Shown piece after piece: positions 25,490 to 38,250 of a stretch of 64,000 bases of DNA. The position numbers and the translations under genes are program-made. The DNA comes from Doris montereyensis. Lineage: Eukaryota; Mollusca; Gastropoda; Nudibranchia; Dorididae. Each line of letters begins with the position of its first letter. Positions within the stretch are counted from its first letter, which is position 1. The notes beneath the pieces were generated by a model that worked only from the letters and a program-made list of their open reading frames with translations, searched no databases and was not told where the DNA came from. The stretch lies in contig JAXRKP010001510.1 in NCBI GenBank assembly GCA_037039925.1, forward strand, positions 15,001 to 79,000, given 5' to 3'.

Positions 25490-27139
25490 GTAAGTATTTT
25501 GTGGAAACTTTTCCTTGAAAATACCATGCTTTTCGAGATAAGAGCATATAAATATTTTGTATTGTTTTTTTTAAATTTCTTATATTTAATGAGTGGAATC
25601 TGCAGTATTGCGTTGCTCAACATTATATTTTTTCGCTACTCCCCTTTTTCTTTTCTTCTTATTATTGTTTAAGAAACGTCAACATTTTTTACAATGTCAG
25701 CTATGTTTCGTCTGGCCAACCCTGGCCGTTGCCAACTGCTTCCCATTGTTCAAGCCGGCCAAACCCGGCAGTGGGTAACACCTTTTTCAACGATCAGATT
25801 GGCTTCAATTGGCAAACCTATTTTTGTAACTTAATTTAATTGCTATTATTTGTAAAAATGATTTTACCATTTTAAGCCTCTTTCTGACGCTAAAGGTCAT
25901 GAATCTAATTTATGTTCTTTATGTGTTTTGTTTTTATTTTTACCATTAATTTTGTCACAATAGTGACACGGAGAGAGAAGAATCCATTTTCTAACACCAC
26001 CTATCAGAAGTACACGGGGAAGGTTAGAAAATTTAAACATGCCACAGCAATTTGGTTGCTGGGAAATTGAATCTAGGTCAGCGTCTTCCGGTCAGGGAAT
26101 CTGCACACTGGTGCGTTAAACCAGAGTAATTTTCTTAATCCAGAAAAATTGCAGGGGATCAGACATGGTTTGTGAAAATCATATTTTATACAATAAAGTA
26201 CATATTAACTCTTTAGTTTCATGGGAGTCTTGGAAAAGATTGTTCACGCCTATATTGTCCAAGAGTTTTAAGATTTCTTTGTTACATAAATCTCAAACAA
26301 GGAAAATTGTAATCTTGGCATGGATAATTTGCTCCACCACCGTTGGCCATGCTTGCCAGCATGTTGGATTTTACCAGTTATGTCAAAGTTAAGTTCCTTT
26401 TGAACTGCTTCACCCCTATCTCAAGGTGTCGTTTCAATATATCTTTATCTTGATGAGTCATCAGTGTGGTGAAGGATATCACCCAGGTTGAACCCTAGCT
26501 CAATTTCATCCAAATCATGCCAAAATTGTAATGTCAACATTTTGGGCTGGAACAGTTCAGCTAAGCTGGTCAAGTACCGATCCTGGAGTTCCTGGTACTA
26601 GTTCTCAGCTTGGGCCTAAGAAATCAGTTAATCTAGACCTGCTATAGACAGATATACCGATTTTTAGAGACTCAGATAGTGATAGTTATGGATTGATTTA
26701 TTTCTGGTGAAAATCGTTACCTAGTTGAGGATGATTTTCCATATGTTGCTGTTTTTCTCTGTATTTCTCTTTGTTGATGTTATTATTTTCATCACCATGT
26801 AACTATGCTGCTTTATACCATTTCGGTGGAATTCCTATCGTAAATATGGGATTGATAACTCATACTGGCTGGTTCGACAGAAAAAAAGTATTTTTCGGAA
26901 TTAAAAAGTATATATATTAAAAGATTTATACAACTGAAAAGTGCATTTCAAGTAGGTAAGCATGCAATAAATAAATGAAAAAGTCAAAAACATGACCACA
27001 GTGATTTTTTAAGCCTAATGAAATGGCCTGGCAGTCAGTGAGTTAAGTGTTTGAAAGAAGGCTGATTTGAAATATCTATAATTGCTTTCCTGAATTTGAG
27101 ACACGTAAATAGAGGCAAAAAGTGTATTTGATTCGTTTT

Positions 27140-27235
27140 AGCAATTCACCAGATGTTTTTTCTTTTATGCTTTCATCTTGCTGTTTTCTGTTAATTTATC
27201 CTGAGGTCACCACAGATGATACAATGAAATAGTCG
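27140..27235 (+). repeat. Short interspersed repeat with TTAATTCACCCTGAG core
   Basis: Degenerate copy: pyrimidine-rich tttcatcttgctgttttctg then ttaatttatcctgaggtcac. The family recurs at 28.1, 29.0, 30.8, 31.6, 33.7, 39.1-39.3, 61.2 and 63.5 kb. Confidence 0.55.
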
Positions 27236-27304
27236 AGCAGTGGTGATTTTTAATAATGAATTTTGTACTTAGTGTAAGAGATGAGATCAGATAGCAACAT
27301 ATTA

Positions 27305-27885
27305 CAGTCACGTCTCAATAGTCTGGACTTTGATAATCGGGATGTCTCAATAATCTGCACAGATAAGCAGATTTTTCTTCTGTATTTGTACTTGATAATT
27401 CAGAAATTTGGGATTCCGAAAGTTAAGAACAAGTTACCACAGTATAGAAAGTTAATGCTTCGATAAACCAAACACTCAGTAGTTCGAGATCTAGTCTAAC
27501 CAGTCTGCTGAAGGCACATCAAAACCACCTGACTCGACTTTTCTAACACCTGGTCATACAGTGTAGCAATTATCTCTGCCGGTCTGTCGCTCTCTCTCTC
27601 TCTCTCTTCCTTCTTTTTCACCCTCTCTCTCTCTCTTCTCTTCTTTTTTGTCTTCTTTTTCTTTGAGTGTTGTAACACAAGTGAGAGAGAGTGATCGGGG
27701 CAGTGATGAACACATAATGCTCTGTGCCCCGTAAGATGCTTCAGGTCTTCATTACTGTAAATTCATAGGCCATTTGCTGAATCACAATGTGACACTGATT
27801 GGAGATTCGATAATTTGGATGACTCTATAATCCATACAAATTGTTCAGAATGGAGGTAGGTATACTGACTATCGAGGTGCGACTG
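27305..27885. mobile_element. pogo/Tigger-like TIR element
   Basis: Left end cagtcacgtctcaatagtct and the reverse complement of the right end (cagtcgcacctcgatagtc) form imperfect terminal inverted repeats, with TA before the left end. Internal phrases on dissatisfied base pairs such as ttgataatcgggatgtctc, and no transposase ORF, point to a non-autonomous copy. A CT tract and poly-pyrimidine run (27590-27660) lie inside. Confidence 0.6.
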
Positions 27886-28089
27886 TCTGTAGTAGTAATA
27901 CACTTGTTTAAGTTCTTTTCATCAGATTAATTGATTAATTGGATTGAAGTCAATTCATCTCTGATTTTCTCAATCCATCTACTTTTAGGAAAACTCATTT
28001 ATTTCACATACATGAAAAAGTACTTTGAATTCAATTAAATGTTATTTTAAAAATCTTAGATCTTTTTACATTTTTCCTCATGGGTGTAG

Positions 28090-28210
28090 GCGGTTAACGG
28101 GCGCTACTGGTAGGTCTTACTTCTTTCTTTCGCCTATCTTTTTTTATTGTTGTTTCCTCTTAATTCACCCTGAGATCACCGCATATAGTGGATTGAAGGA
28201 GAATTGTTAG
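28090..28210 (+). repeat. Short interspersed repeat, TTAATTCACCCTGAG family
   Basis: gggcgctactggtaggtctt, a pyrimidine-rich stretch, ttaattcaccctgagatcac and cgcatatagtgga: the clearest full-length copy. Confidence 0.7.
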
Positions 28211-28967
28211 TTTAATTGTTAGCATGCTCTCTTTTCATGGCAAGGCAATGGGTGCTGACACGGATTCGTGGTTTCCATCCCCATGGCATCCAAAGCTTTT
28301 TTCTATCTGTTCCTTGTATTTGTCTTGTCTTGTCTTATGGGGCTTTAATATTAGTCAATGTCATTGTCTTTGGCTTATTCTCTACTCCCAAAACTTTCAT
28401 TCTTTTTGGAGATCCAGCTATCAAATTCTGGACTATTGGTTCCTGTTTTTCAGCCCCTAAAAAAATAATCACTCAGAAGATAGCGTATAAATATACCGTC
28501 CTTGTATTTTGCTCCGATTGTCATAAGTCGTTACGTCGTCGCGGTGGAGGGCCGCCTGAATACTTTTGCCAGCCAGGATTAGTATGTTCTTAAGGACTAA
28601 AAAAAAAAAAAAAGTGCGATGCTTTTTTAAAAACCAGATGTTTTCATCGATCTTAAATTGAGAAATGAAGGGAGATAAAACAAAAACTATGAAATTGTCA
28701 GAGAAATAACGAAATTATCTTAATTCTTATCCAATTTTGATGGTTCTTGAGCTGGAGTTATACGGTTCGAAAATAAAACTTATATTTATTTTAGATTTGA
28801 AGTGATAAAATTCCTTGATTTTGTATTAGACCATAGTTAGTAACCAGAAAGGTGTGAATTTTACAGTAACGTTTGTATGATGGAACACATTTTATTGGAT
28901 TTATGCCTTACTAATTGCATTATTTTACATATGCCCATTGATCAGGATCTTCGATTCGTTCTTTAAT

Positions 28968-29095
28968 AGCAGCGTTTGGCGAGCGCTGCTGGTAGGTCTT
29001 TCTTTCCTTTCCTTCTTTCATCTTGTCGTTTTCTTTTAAATAAAACTTGAGATCACCGCAATGGTGGACAGGGTATATTTCAATGAAACAAATAG
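28968..29095 (+). repeat. Short interspersed repeat, TTAATTCACCCTGAG family
   Basis: gagcgctgctggtaggtctt, pyrimidine tract, cttgagatcaccgcaatggt and ggacagg, with diverged centre. Confidence 0.65.
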
Positions 29096-29872
29096 TGCTT
29101 CAATGACTTCTTTTTTTACACCTTATTTTAAATTCAATTTGATTCCAAGATCTGGACTTATGGTCAAGAAAATGCAGATATTGTACAAATCCTGGAAAAT
29201 GAGTATTAGTTATTTTCCTACATAAAATCTATAATCTTAACAACCAGTTGTTTAGGAATCAATTTGACTTTCAATGTTTTAGTGCATTAGGCAAGATGGT
29301 AAACCTAATTCAGTAGAAAATATAATATTTTTAGAATTTTTACGCATTTGTGTACGTCATCACTGCCATGATACTGAAATCGCAGATTCGACTAAGGTGA
29401 TTAGCCCAAAAGCGTAGGCGATTATTGAGATGTCTCAACCTATTTTGGGTGGCTAAGGTGTCCATCGTTTTCTAGAGTATTTCAGGCCATTGTGTAAGTT
29501 AGAATCAGTTTGCATGGTCAGTTTGTTTTTCGATTTGAAAAGGTTGGAAGCTATGCAGTTCTTTGTTTCTGTCTTGTTGTAATTCTGCAATCCATATTGT
29601 GTCAAGATGATTTAGTCATCAAAGTCCAAGAGTAAACAAAAAATCTATTTTGTTCTGTCAGGCACCAGATGTTTGGAATCATAATAATTGTAAATAACAG
29701 GTAACTTTTCAGTGACATGCATACTGTGTCATTTGAGGTACACTGGTTAGTTGGTCCTATCAGATTGTCAAGATATCCAAATTAGATATATGTATATGTA
29801 AACAACCAAAGTCTTCTTTTATTGACAAATTTTTGGGTACATTTGAATGTCAAGTTTCATTTGATCTTTCAG

Positions 29873-30105
29873 CACCTTTGCCATGGGTGTCAGTAAGTCA
29901 AGATTATGCCGTCAACTTTCAGAGTCAAAAAGCAGAAGGTGTACTTAGGAGACGGCGGTTTGCTGAATCAAATGAAATGTACACTTCTACTCAAAGAGAT
30001 GAAATTGGCAGATATGCCTTGTTACATGGAGCGGCTGCAGCCTCTCGGCATTATTCAGATGTTCTCGGCAAACGTATTCCCGATCATCAGTACAAAACTT
30101 CATAA
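29873..30105 (+). CDS. Possible alternative terminal exon or transposon-derived helix-turn-helix ORF
   Basis: A good acceptor (tttgatctttcag) opens a 233-bp frame entering in phase 1, which fits exon B's end, and running to a stop at 30103-30105. The peptide has a basic L-R-R-R-R run, then EIGRYALLHGAAAASRHYSD and V-L-G-K-R. That pattern (basic lead, I-G-x-Y-A-x-x-H-G, A-A-x-R-H-x-S) resembles helix-turn-helix segments of transposon-derived proteins common in invertebrates. Either the gene has a short isoform ending here, or an old mobile ORF happens to sit behind an acceptor. The frame just past the stop keeps similar character (NALRRSQAW), hinting at decay. Confidence 0.4.
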
Positions 30106-30409
30106 ATGCACTTCGTAGATCTCAAGCATGGAAGAATCCTCCCTGATATTTCATACCCCAACTCATGATGGCTTTTTAAAATATGAGATTTTGTTTATGT
30201 GTTGGGTGGGGTGCCGGGTATCTTGTGTTTGCCATTTTATTCATTGTGGGGTAGGATGGATGTATTTCATAAAGGATTGGTTGTTGACTTTTTCCCTATT
30301 GGTCCAACTCAGTTTTGAGACTTCAGGATGCCTTTTCCATTTAAATCTTTGACGAAGGATTATTAACAGTAAAGACTCAGTGTTTTCTCTTAATTGTGTT
30401 CAGTGAGAG

Positions 30410-30515
30410 TTAAAGATTCCGTGGCTGTTTACAGGGCAATTGGGCGATATTACAAGATCCTACCAAAAAAACTCTCGAGATCACCTTAGTTATTGATGTA
30501 GGTGAAATCAAGTCA
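30410..30515 (+). mobile_element. SINE 3' fragment
   Basis: tggctgtttacagggcaatt, then cgagatcaccttagttattg and a gaaatcaagtcaa tail: the 3' third of the tRNA-headed SINE family. Confidence 0.6.
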
Positions 30516-30777
30516 ATGTCTCAATGTTTATTTTAAAAGCAGCTTCCATGCTGGTCACTGCCTGGCAGCTTATTTTTCATTGATCAACTTAAGTATAGTA
30601 ATGAAAGGTAAAAACAAAGAATATTGTCAGTGATTTAATAGATTCTTCAGTTTAAGTATGGTTAATTTTTATGATTAAAGAGTTATGGGAATGGAGAACT
30701 CTTAGAATTTAGCAATCTCAATGCAATACTTGGTGAGAATTGAAGCTTTTGTATGACCAATGTGATCTGCTATTAAA

Positions 30778-30900
30778 AGTTGGCAGTTGGGGGTGCTACT
30801 GGTAGATTTTCCTTTTTTCCTTTTACTTTTTAACATATCTTTCGTCTTGTTGTCTGTTCTTAAATCACACTAAGATGACCACAGTGCATCAAATCTATTG
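30778..30900 (+). repeat. Short interspersed repeat, TTAATTCACCCTGAG family
   Basis: gggggtgctactggtagatt, long T/C tract, ttaaatcacactaagatgac. Diverged copy. A further scrap lies at 31618-31650 (ctctgagatcatcgcatatg). Confidence 0.55.
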
Positions 30901-32904
30901 TTCTTTTTCTTTTTCTTCTTTTGTTTTCTGCATAAAGAAAACCTCAAAATGATTTAGGCAAGAAGGCTTCATTATGAAAATATGTTTAATTTTCTGCAAA
31001 TCTTCTGATTGAGTTAGTGTATGTGTGTGATGTTGCTTTTTTCTTTATGCTCATATAGACTAAGACATCAAGAGATGCTTAAAACCTGTCTCATTCAGTA
31101 ATATATTTGAGATTGGTCTCTTATTACTATTTTTGAAGGCAAAGGCTCGTATGTCATGCTTTCGGGCCAGTTTCGTTTTTGTATTTTATTTGTTTCATGG
31201 AAATAAATTGTTTAATATGTTAATTTTGCTTTGCAGTCTTATTTCAGTTATTTGAGTTGTGGGTGGTCAATTGTCAAGGTCTGTTGATAGATCCAACAGC
31301 TTTCCTTTCATTCTTCACATCTGTCTATCAGCTTTCTGCTTTGATGACATTTTGCCTGCGATCAATTCTAATGCAGTAAATTCTGATCAATCAAATGTCA
31401 GTGTTGTGGTGTTTTACAGGAATCGTATCATTCGTATTCTGCGTGTAAGAGTCTTTTTTGTCCAGGTGTTGTTTTAAAGGGTCAGGCTTTTTTCAGTCTT
31501 GAAAGCAGAAAAAAATTTTGTCAGTGCATTTAATATACAGTGTCTGGAATGCTGACACTGCTGTTTGAAATTCTTTTTCATTATCACAGCATATGGCGGC
31601 TGGGAAAATTCAATGAAACAAACTAATCCTCTTCATTCACTCTGAGATCATCGCATATGGCACACATGGTAAATGCCGATAAACAAAGCCCCCAAAACAG
31701 AGATGTAACTCTTTCTGATTTCAGATTATTTGAAGTTTTCTACTTTCAACTTATTTTTCTCTTAAATTTCCTTTCTTTCCTTTTGCTAGAATACTTTTAT
31801 GTTCGCTATTATGAACAGGTCAGGTGGTTAGCACAATGGTATTATAAATCATTAAATTCCCAAATCCAGGCCCATCGCCGGTTTTCATACACGGAAGCAT
31901 GCTGCTTCAGAATTACAATTTCCACACTGATCCGTGAGGCCCTACTTCTCACACAAGAAGATTTCAGAGTAAAAAATCGGAACCTTCTTTATTTCCTTTC
32001 AGATTTTTTAGTCTGAAATCTACTAACGCTTTGTTGTGAAATAGACTTTGCGAAGTACTTTGTGATAGATTGAGCCTAGCCTGTCGCTATCGGTGTTGTG
32101 ATGCACTGACTTGCTATGCAGTCGCATTGTTCAGCTGTGTTGTGTGGTCGATGATTTTTCATTCTCTCATTCCAGTTGCAATTTATATTATCCTGTTTGT
32201 GGATTATTGTGATTTAAAAGTCTAATCTAGATCTAGATGTGACTGACAAATGATAAGATTAAGATCGATCTGCTTGAGTGAAGTGACAGACCTGGAATCT
32301 AGCTCTAGATTTAGATTCTAGATTTTTTTTTATGACGACTTGACACAGCCCTAGGCCATAGGTTTTGGCTACAAGGAATTCTCAGCACATAAACAGCTAA
32401 ATAACATATTAAAACTTCTTGCTAGACAAATTGAGATCTATTCTAGATTCTAGTCGGCAAGAGAGACCTTGAAAATAAGCGCACAAGTGGTTGATCTAGA
32501 TTTTCTAGATTTAGATTCTAGACAGACAGGCTATTTTATTACAGATCTAGGTATATCTAAGTCTAATGGTTATCTAGAGGCCTAGAAACATTTTCTTCAA
32601 TGACTTAAGTAAAGCTAGATCTACTGGGTATTTAATAGAATCAGAATTGATTAAGAATTTTGCTATAACGAGCGAATCTTCAAAACAACTAGATCTACTA
32701 GATAAGCTACGATCCTGAATCTAAATCTTTAATAATTTGGGGATGGCTTGTCAAAGCTTAGGTTTTTGGGGAGGGGATTCACCAGTAGATGTGATTGATC
32801 TTAACTTCTTAGATCAAATTCAGGAGGGAATGGCTGTCAACTAAAGATTGTAATGATGAATTCCTTTCTAGATCTAGTTATATTAGGATTATATTAGGAA
32901 GGTT

Positions 32905-32990
32905 GAAAAAGATGACATTGCATGGTGCTGTTATTGTAATTGTGAGATTAAATACTGGCACAGATTTTTTTTTCATTTGCCATTCACATC
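32905..32990 (+). pseudogene. BED-finger transposon scrap
   Basis: A segment translating around W-C-C-Y-C-N-C-E-I-K-Y-W matches the C-x2-C part of the ORF at 13.1 kb, followed by the shared 'ccattcacatccctgca' phrase. The histidine half is deleted. Confidence 0.5.
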
Positions 32991-33699
32991 CCTGCAAAAA
33001 TGGCTAGTATGAACATTTTGTATGAATCACCTACAGAGTTTAAAGTTTTCTATAAAAAAAATAGTGGCTTTTTTTCAAGCATCCCTTCTTTATGATATGA
33101 GTGAAGAAATTCTTTGCTTGCTTGTTTTCTAAATTTGATATTCTAACAACTTCAGAAAATACATGAAATTGCAGCATATTATCTTGGCATAGAATTATTG
33201 TCAATATGCTGTCCTCACATAGCAGTGATGAATGTATGAAGAGAGTTTTAAAGAAGTCTGCAGTTTTCACTTGCTTCAGCAGTCTGATCAAAAAGAAGTT
33301 AGTAAGACGTGAAACAACTCGTTTTTTTGTCCAATATGTTTCCTCACCACCAGCTTATACTTAAAGGCATAGTCACAAGATGATGTAAACCCCCAGTAAA
33401 TTCTTTAATCTTGTAATGCTGATAAAATGAATGATAAGTGAACTAGTCTAGTTGTGTGCGCACAGGATGGTTATTTAGTATTCTTATGCCACCCCATATC
33501 TCTCTTCAAATGAGAGCCTACTGATTCTTGAAACCTTTATTTGTTCTTTGTTTGAAAAAATGGTCCATATGTTTATTCGAATGAGATGCAATCTGGAGTC
33601 AGATCGATTTTACTTCGATGGCATTGAATTTAGACGGGAGGAGAATAAGTAATCCCCTCATCCTGACTTAACCAATGATAATTTGAAAGTTCTCTCTCC

Positions 33700-33985
33700 G
33701 ATGGTTGCTGGTGGATCATACCTTCTTCTTTCTTTTTACTCTTTCAATTATCTTTTTTTCTTTTTTTTGCTGTTTTCTTTTAATTCACCATGAGATGGCT
33801 GCATATGGAGAACATGGATTCCAATTTAGAAGAAACTCCCAACTTCACTTTTCAACATCATCAGAGGCATATAATACACATGTGTCTATTTTGAGTTTAT
33901 GGATAGATAGCTCACTACCCCAAGAACCTCTGAGATCACCGCCAAGGTGGACAGGATTACTTCAAAGAAACAAACCCCAAGAAAC
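33700..33985 (+). repeat. Two partial short interspersed repeats, TTAATTCACCCTGAG family
   Basis: ttgctggtggatcatacctt with pyrimidine tract and ttaattcaccatgagatggc (33700-33830), then a second 3' piece ctctgagatcaccgccaagg with tggacaggattacttcaaag (33920-33975). Confidence 0.6.
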
Positions 33986-34300
33986 AAGACTCGGTAGTCC
34001 AGAGTCAAGGTGTCGGCCTCTCAACCAAAAGATTTCCGGTTTTCGATCCCCGCTAATAGTTGAAAAATGTTCTCAATCTTTTGGGGCAAAATCTATCCCC
34101 CTGGTCTAGGTAGGTGGATAGTAGACACCTAGTCCAATCAGAGATGGGCGATAAAAAAGAAGATCCTGTGTGCAAATCACAACTGTGCATGTTAAAGATC
34201 CCTTTGCTGTTTACAGGGCAGGCTGGGCAAAATTTCAAATCCTTCCAAAAACCCTGAGATCACCTTAGTTGTGGATGTGTTAAATCAAATCAAAAGCACA
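33985..34300 (+). mobile_element. tRNA-headed SINE copy 4
   Basis: Nearly complete: gtagtccagagtcaaggtgt, cctctcaaccaaaagattt, ctggtctaggtaggtggata, gatgggcgataaaaaagaag, gctgtttacagggcaggctg, ctgagatcaccttagttgtg and a taaatcaaatcaaaag tail. It is the best reference copy of the family in this window. Confidence 0.8.
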
Positions 34301-35439
34301 AGAAACACAAATATTAAAATGTTAATTCACATTGATGCCACTGCAAAATGTTAAAGACAACATAACACTCACAAAATAAAAAAAGTACTTATTACAATTA
34401 CTATTGCCCTGTCTGAAGTATTGCCTACTTAGCAATGCTGAGGGCTGCTTCTTCATTAAAACATGCCATTTATTGATTCTGATGATACCCTGTGCTACTA
34501 TGAAAATCAGTAATAATGAAGACAGGATCCTCGCTGCCCTTCAATAATTCAAAACCCAGACTGCTAACTCAAAAGTACAGTAGTAACGGCCTAAGAACAT
34601 GCTGTCTTACACTACAGCCTGCCCACTGCCACATACTCTCAGTGTCTCAGAAAACATAATTTTTCTCTATATAAATTGATCATTAACAACACCCAACTAG
34701 CTTACATCATCATTTTGACACACACCTAACTTTTCAAAGTTGTCAAGACATATTTCTGTTCATAAATGTCGCTTATGCATTCAATTCAATTAATTGTGTA
34801 GGTGATCAAGCCATGCCTCTCAGCTGTAATAAGTAGGTGCTGATACCGATAGCAAAATCTCTTTCCACATGCCAGACGGCAAGGTTCCAATTTCATCCAC
34901 CTGGGGCCTAGCAAACAATGGTCACCATCTAGCAAAAATGGTCACCATCTAGCAGGGGATCTTTTTATACCTGCCAGACAATGTAAGCAAAACGAACAAT
35001 GGTCTAAATTCAATATTCCTTTAAAACGTATGTTATGCACACAATTGAGGTTGACCTGCAAGGCTGACCTGTCCTTTGTTAAAGTGATAAACGTTTTATT
35101 GCATAATTGACAGGTTGGGCAAGATAAAGGTTTAATCATGACCACAGTCTTTCGTTGTGCGATAGCGTTTGCTTACTTATTACTACCACTGTTTCCCAAC
35201 ACCTTTTTTTTTTTTTTATCTCCCAAGGGGTGTGTTTTTAGATTACTGCTACTGTATATATCATGTAATGGTGATCACAATTAATTGATGGTGTGGCTAC
35301 AACAAAAGTGAATTTTGGTCCAAAATATCAATATCATACAGTAGTCTCCGCCAAATTGCACGGTGCCAAAATGCATGGTTTGTCATAATGCACAAATTTT
35401 CATGTCACTGAATTTCTTTATCTTTCTTTCTTTATCAGT

Positions 35440-38250
35440 TCCCATTCTACCTTTCGGTGTATGGGTTCAGATACCTGAGATGATCTTTCTCCAAGATGCT
35501 CTGTCGTGGCATTTTCTGTTTCCTTCCGTGAAAGTTAAATTTCTATGCTTCAATGCCTCTTTTATATCTTCTTCCCACTTTCTCCAAGGTCTGCCTTTTG
35601 GTCTTTTACCTTGGGCTTTAGCACTGTGTACTGATTTAGCTATTCTATTGTCATTTATTCTGTTAACATGCCCAAAACATCTGAATTGATTTGTTTCTAT
35701 CTTAGTTTTTATGCCATCTGCTTTGGTTTGATCTCTTATTGTTGTTTCTGATTTTGTCTTTTTTAGTTTTTCCCTACTACTCTTCTTAGATATTTCATTT
35801 CAGCTGCCTGTACTCTACTGTCTGAGGTCCAGGTTTCGCTGCCATAGAGACAATAAATTGTATAGTATACTGCCAATTTGGTTTTTGTTGACAATTCTTG
35901 CTTACCTACAAATGCCTTTCCTAGATGGTTATATATTGCACTTGCCTTTTGGATTATCTGGCTGATTTCTTCTCTTAGTTTTCCTTCTGAGTTAATCATT
36001 ACTCCTAAGTAATTTTAGCTTTGAACTTGTAAATTCTCCCTGCCCAATTTAAGATTTCATGTTTTAGCTTCCTTGTTACTAGTATTGTTTTGGTTTTCTT
36101 TGCATTTACTCTCATTCCTCTTTTATTTAGTTCATTGTTCATAATGTTGGTATTCAATTGAAGGTCACTTTCTCATTTTCCAAACAGAACTAAATCATTG
36201 GTAAATGAAAGCATTGATACATTTACTGGTTTGAGCTTCCATTTTCTTCATTTTTGAGGATGCCTTTGCAACTGAATCCATAAATGTGATAAACAAAAGA
36301 GGACTTAGGATACAACCCTGTCTTACTCCTATATCTACATCAAATTCTGCAGATATGTTTCCAGCTATCCTCACTGCACATGTTGGTTTATTGTAAAAAC
36401 TTTTAATGGCTTCTATTAAATTTTGCTCTACATTGTGTTCTTTTAAGGAATGCCATAGTTCGTCCTTCCTCAGTGTCAAATGCCTTTTCTAAGTCAATAA
36501 AACACAGGTGCAAGTCAGTGTTTCTCTCAAGGAATGTTTCTATTATTTGTCTAATTGTAAATATGTGATCTTGTACACTTCTTCCTGGTCTAAATCCGCT
36601 CTGATGCTCTTCAAATTCCATGATTTTGCTGTCTTATTTCATTATTTCTCCTTTGGCATTTTTAATTTGTTGTATTGGGCATGCTTTGGTCTGTCTCATG
36701 CTCTTCATTGCCGCCGCCCGAACAACTTAATTTCCTCGATAGCTTTTTCTTGAAGCCTTTGTCCAAACTTCCCATTGTTTCTGTTTTGCTTTCCTAATTT
36801 CGTCTTTGGCTATAGTTCTTTTATTCACGTAATCTATCATATCCTCTGGTCTCTTTGTTTGCAATTATTTCTTCCAGGCATCGTTCTTTTCTTTGATCTT
36901 AGTTTTGACATTGTCATTCCACCATGCTGTTCTTTTCCTATCTCCTTTAATTTGTTTCCTGCCACTTTTCTTCTATTGTGCTATCATTCAGATCCGTCTT
37001 TCACTGATAAATCTTTTAATCCTAGATTGGTATACCTGTTTTACTACTGGTTTGTTTAGTTCCTCTATTTTGAGTTTAGTAGCTTTCTATGCTTTTCTTT
37101 TCTGGGGTTTTTTTCCAGTCAGTTATCTCATTTTGGTAATCACTGAGTGATGATCACTAAATATTTCTGCTCCTCTGTTTACTCTTGCTTCCAATATACT
37201 GTACAAAAGGGAGCTGCTAACTATTATGTAGTCTATAATTGACTTTTCACACCTGTCTTCATTTACTCTCGTATATTTGTGGATATCTTTATGAGGAAAA
37301 AATGTGTTGGCTATTTTCATGTTATTCTTTAGGCAAAAATCTATGTCTCTCTCCATTTGGAGATGTTTTTGTCTCTCCTTCTTTACCTATTACTCCTCCT
37401 GAGGTTTCTACATAGTTGCTTACTCTAGCGTTTAAATCTCCTAAAAGCATTAGTTCCTGTTTGGGTTTAAGATTCTCTACAGCTATTTGTAAATCGTTTT
37501 CGAAGATATCTTTTTCTTCTTTAGAGTTGTCTTCGTTTGGTCCATAAGCTATTAATAATTTAATTTCTCGTTCTTTTGGTTTAATATTTTCCTCTAATAG
37601 CCGTGGGCTTATAAATTTCCAACTTTCTAGAGTTTTTCATGTCTTTTATGCACTAGGGGGCCTACTCCTGCTCTAGCTCTATCTTCGACATCTACTCCTG
37701 AGAAGATTAAAATATGATTCGGTCCTACATTTTCTATTCCTTGTCCTTTTTTCTTTGTTTCTGTAATGGCGAAAAATATCTACTTTGAATTTTTCCATTT
37801 CTTTAACTAATTCTAACTTTTGTCCATTTATTGCCCTAACATTCCATGTTCCAAAAATCATAGTCCGTATTCGTTTCCAAGTTTGTCTTCGAAAGATCAA
37901 GCTGGTTATATTACTTTTATTTCTCTGAATGAGTTTGTATTTGGTAAGTAGGGGATTAGCCCACTGTACCCTTGGTAGATGGTGGGGCTGCCATCTTGAG
38001 GCCCCCTATCAGGCCTTGTTATTTTCTGTCAGGGTAAACTCCCTTAGCCTTTAAGCATTCAAGACCAGCCTGCACGGCAGCGGGTTGTTATTTTCTGTCA
38101 GGGTTAACTCCCTTAGCCTTTGGTAGGTCAAGACAAGCCTGCAATGCAGCAGGTTGTTTTCTGTCAGGCTTAACTCCCTTAGTTATTGGTCGGCCAAGAC
38201 CCGTCTGCAGGGCAGCAGGCCTCGTGGAGGGCGGGATCATCTACTCCCCG
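35440..38250 (-). pseudogene. RTE-like LINE, minus strand, nearly full length but broken
   Basis: On the minus strand, three roughly 70-bp 5' monomers (38240-37940) precede an endonuclease start G-T-W-N-V-R-A-I-N-G-Q-K-L-E-L-V (about 37850). Next come GDLNARV (about 37430) and a Y-I-I-V-S-S region. The RT has HQSGFRPGRSVQDHIFTIRQ, C-F-I-D-L-E-K-A-F-D (motif A), V-R-Q-G-C-I-L-S-P-L-L-F (motif B), and, after the F-A-D-D region is disrupted, the C-terminal L-Y-G-S-E-T-W segment near 35830. Its 3' tail is AAAGAAAG-like. Many stops and frameshifts make it inactive. It is the same family as the copy at 19.7-21.3 kb. Confidence 0.85.
37945..38240 (-). repeat. Tandem 5' monomers of the LINE
   Basis: Three units of about 70 bp share ttctgtcagggttaactccc and a caagaccagcctgcacggca-like end. 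The plus-strand LINE at 19.7 kb keeps only one such unit. Confidence 0.7.

Noticed and set aside
31657..32016. 119-codon plus-strand ORF
   Set aside because: Composition changes abruptly along it, it starts inside an interspersed repeat, it lacks splice-site support, and no family is recognisable.
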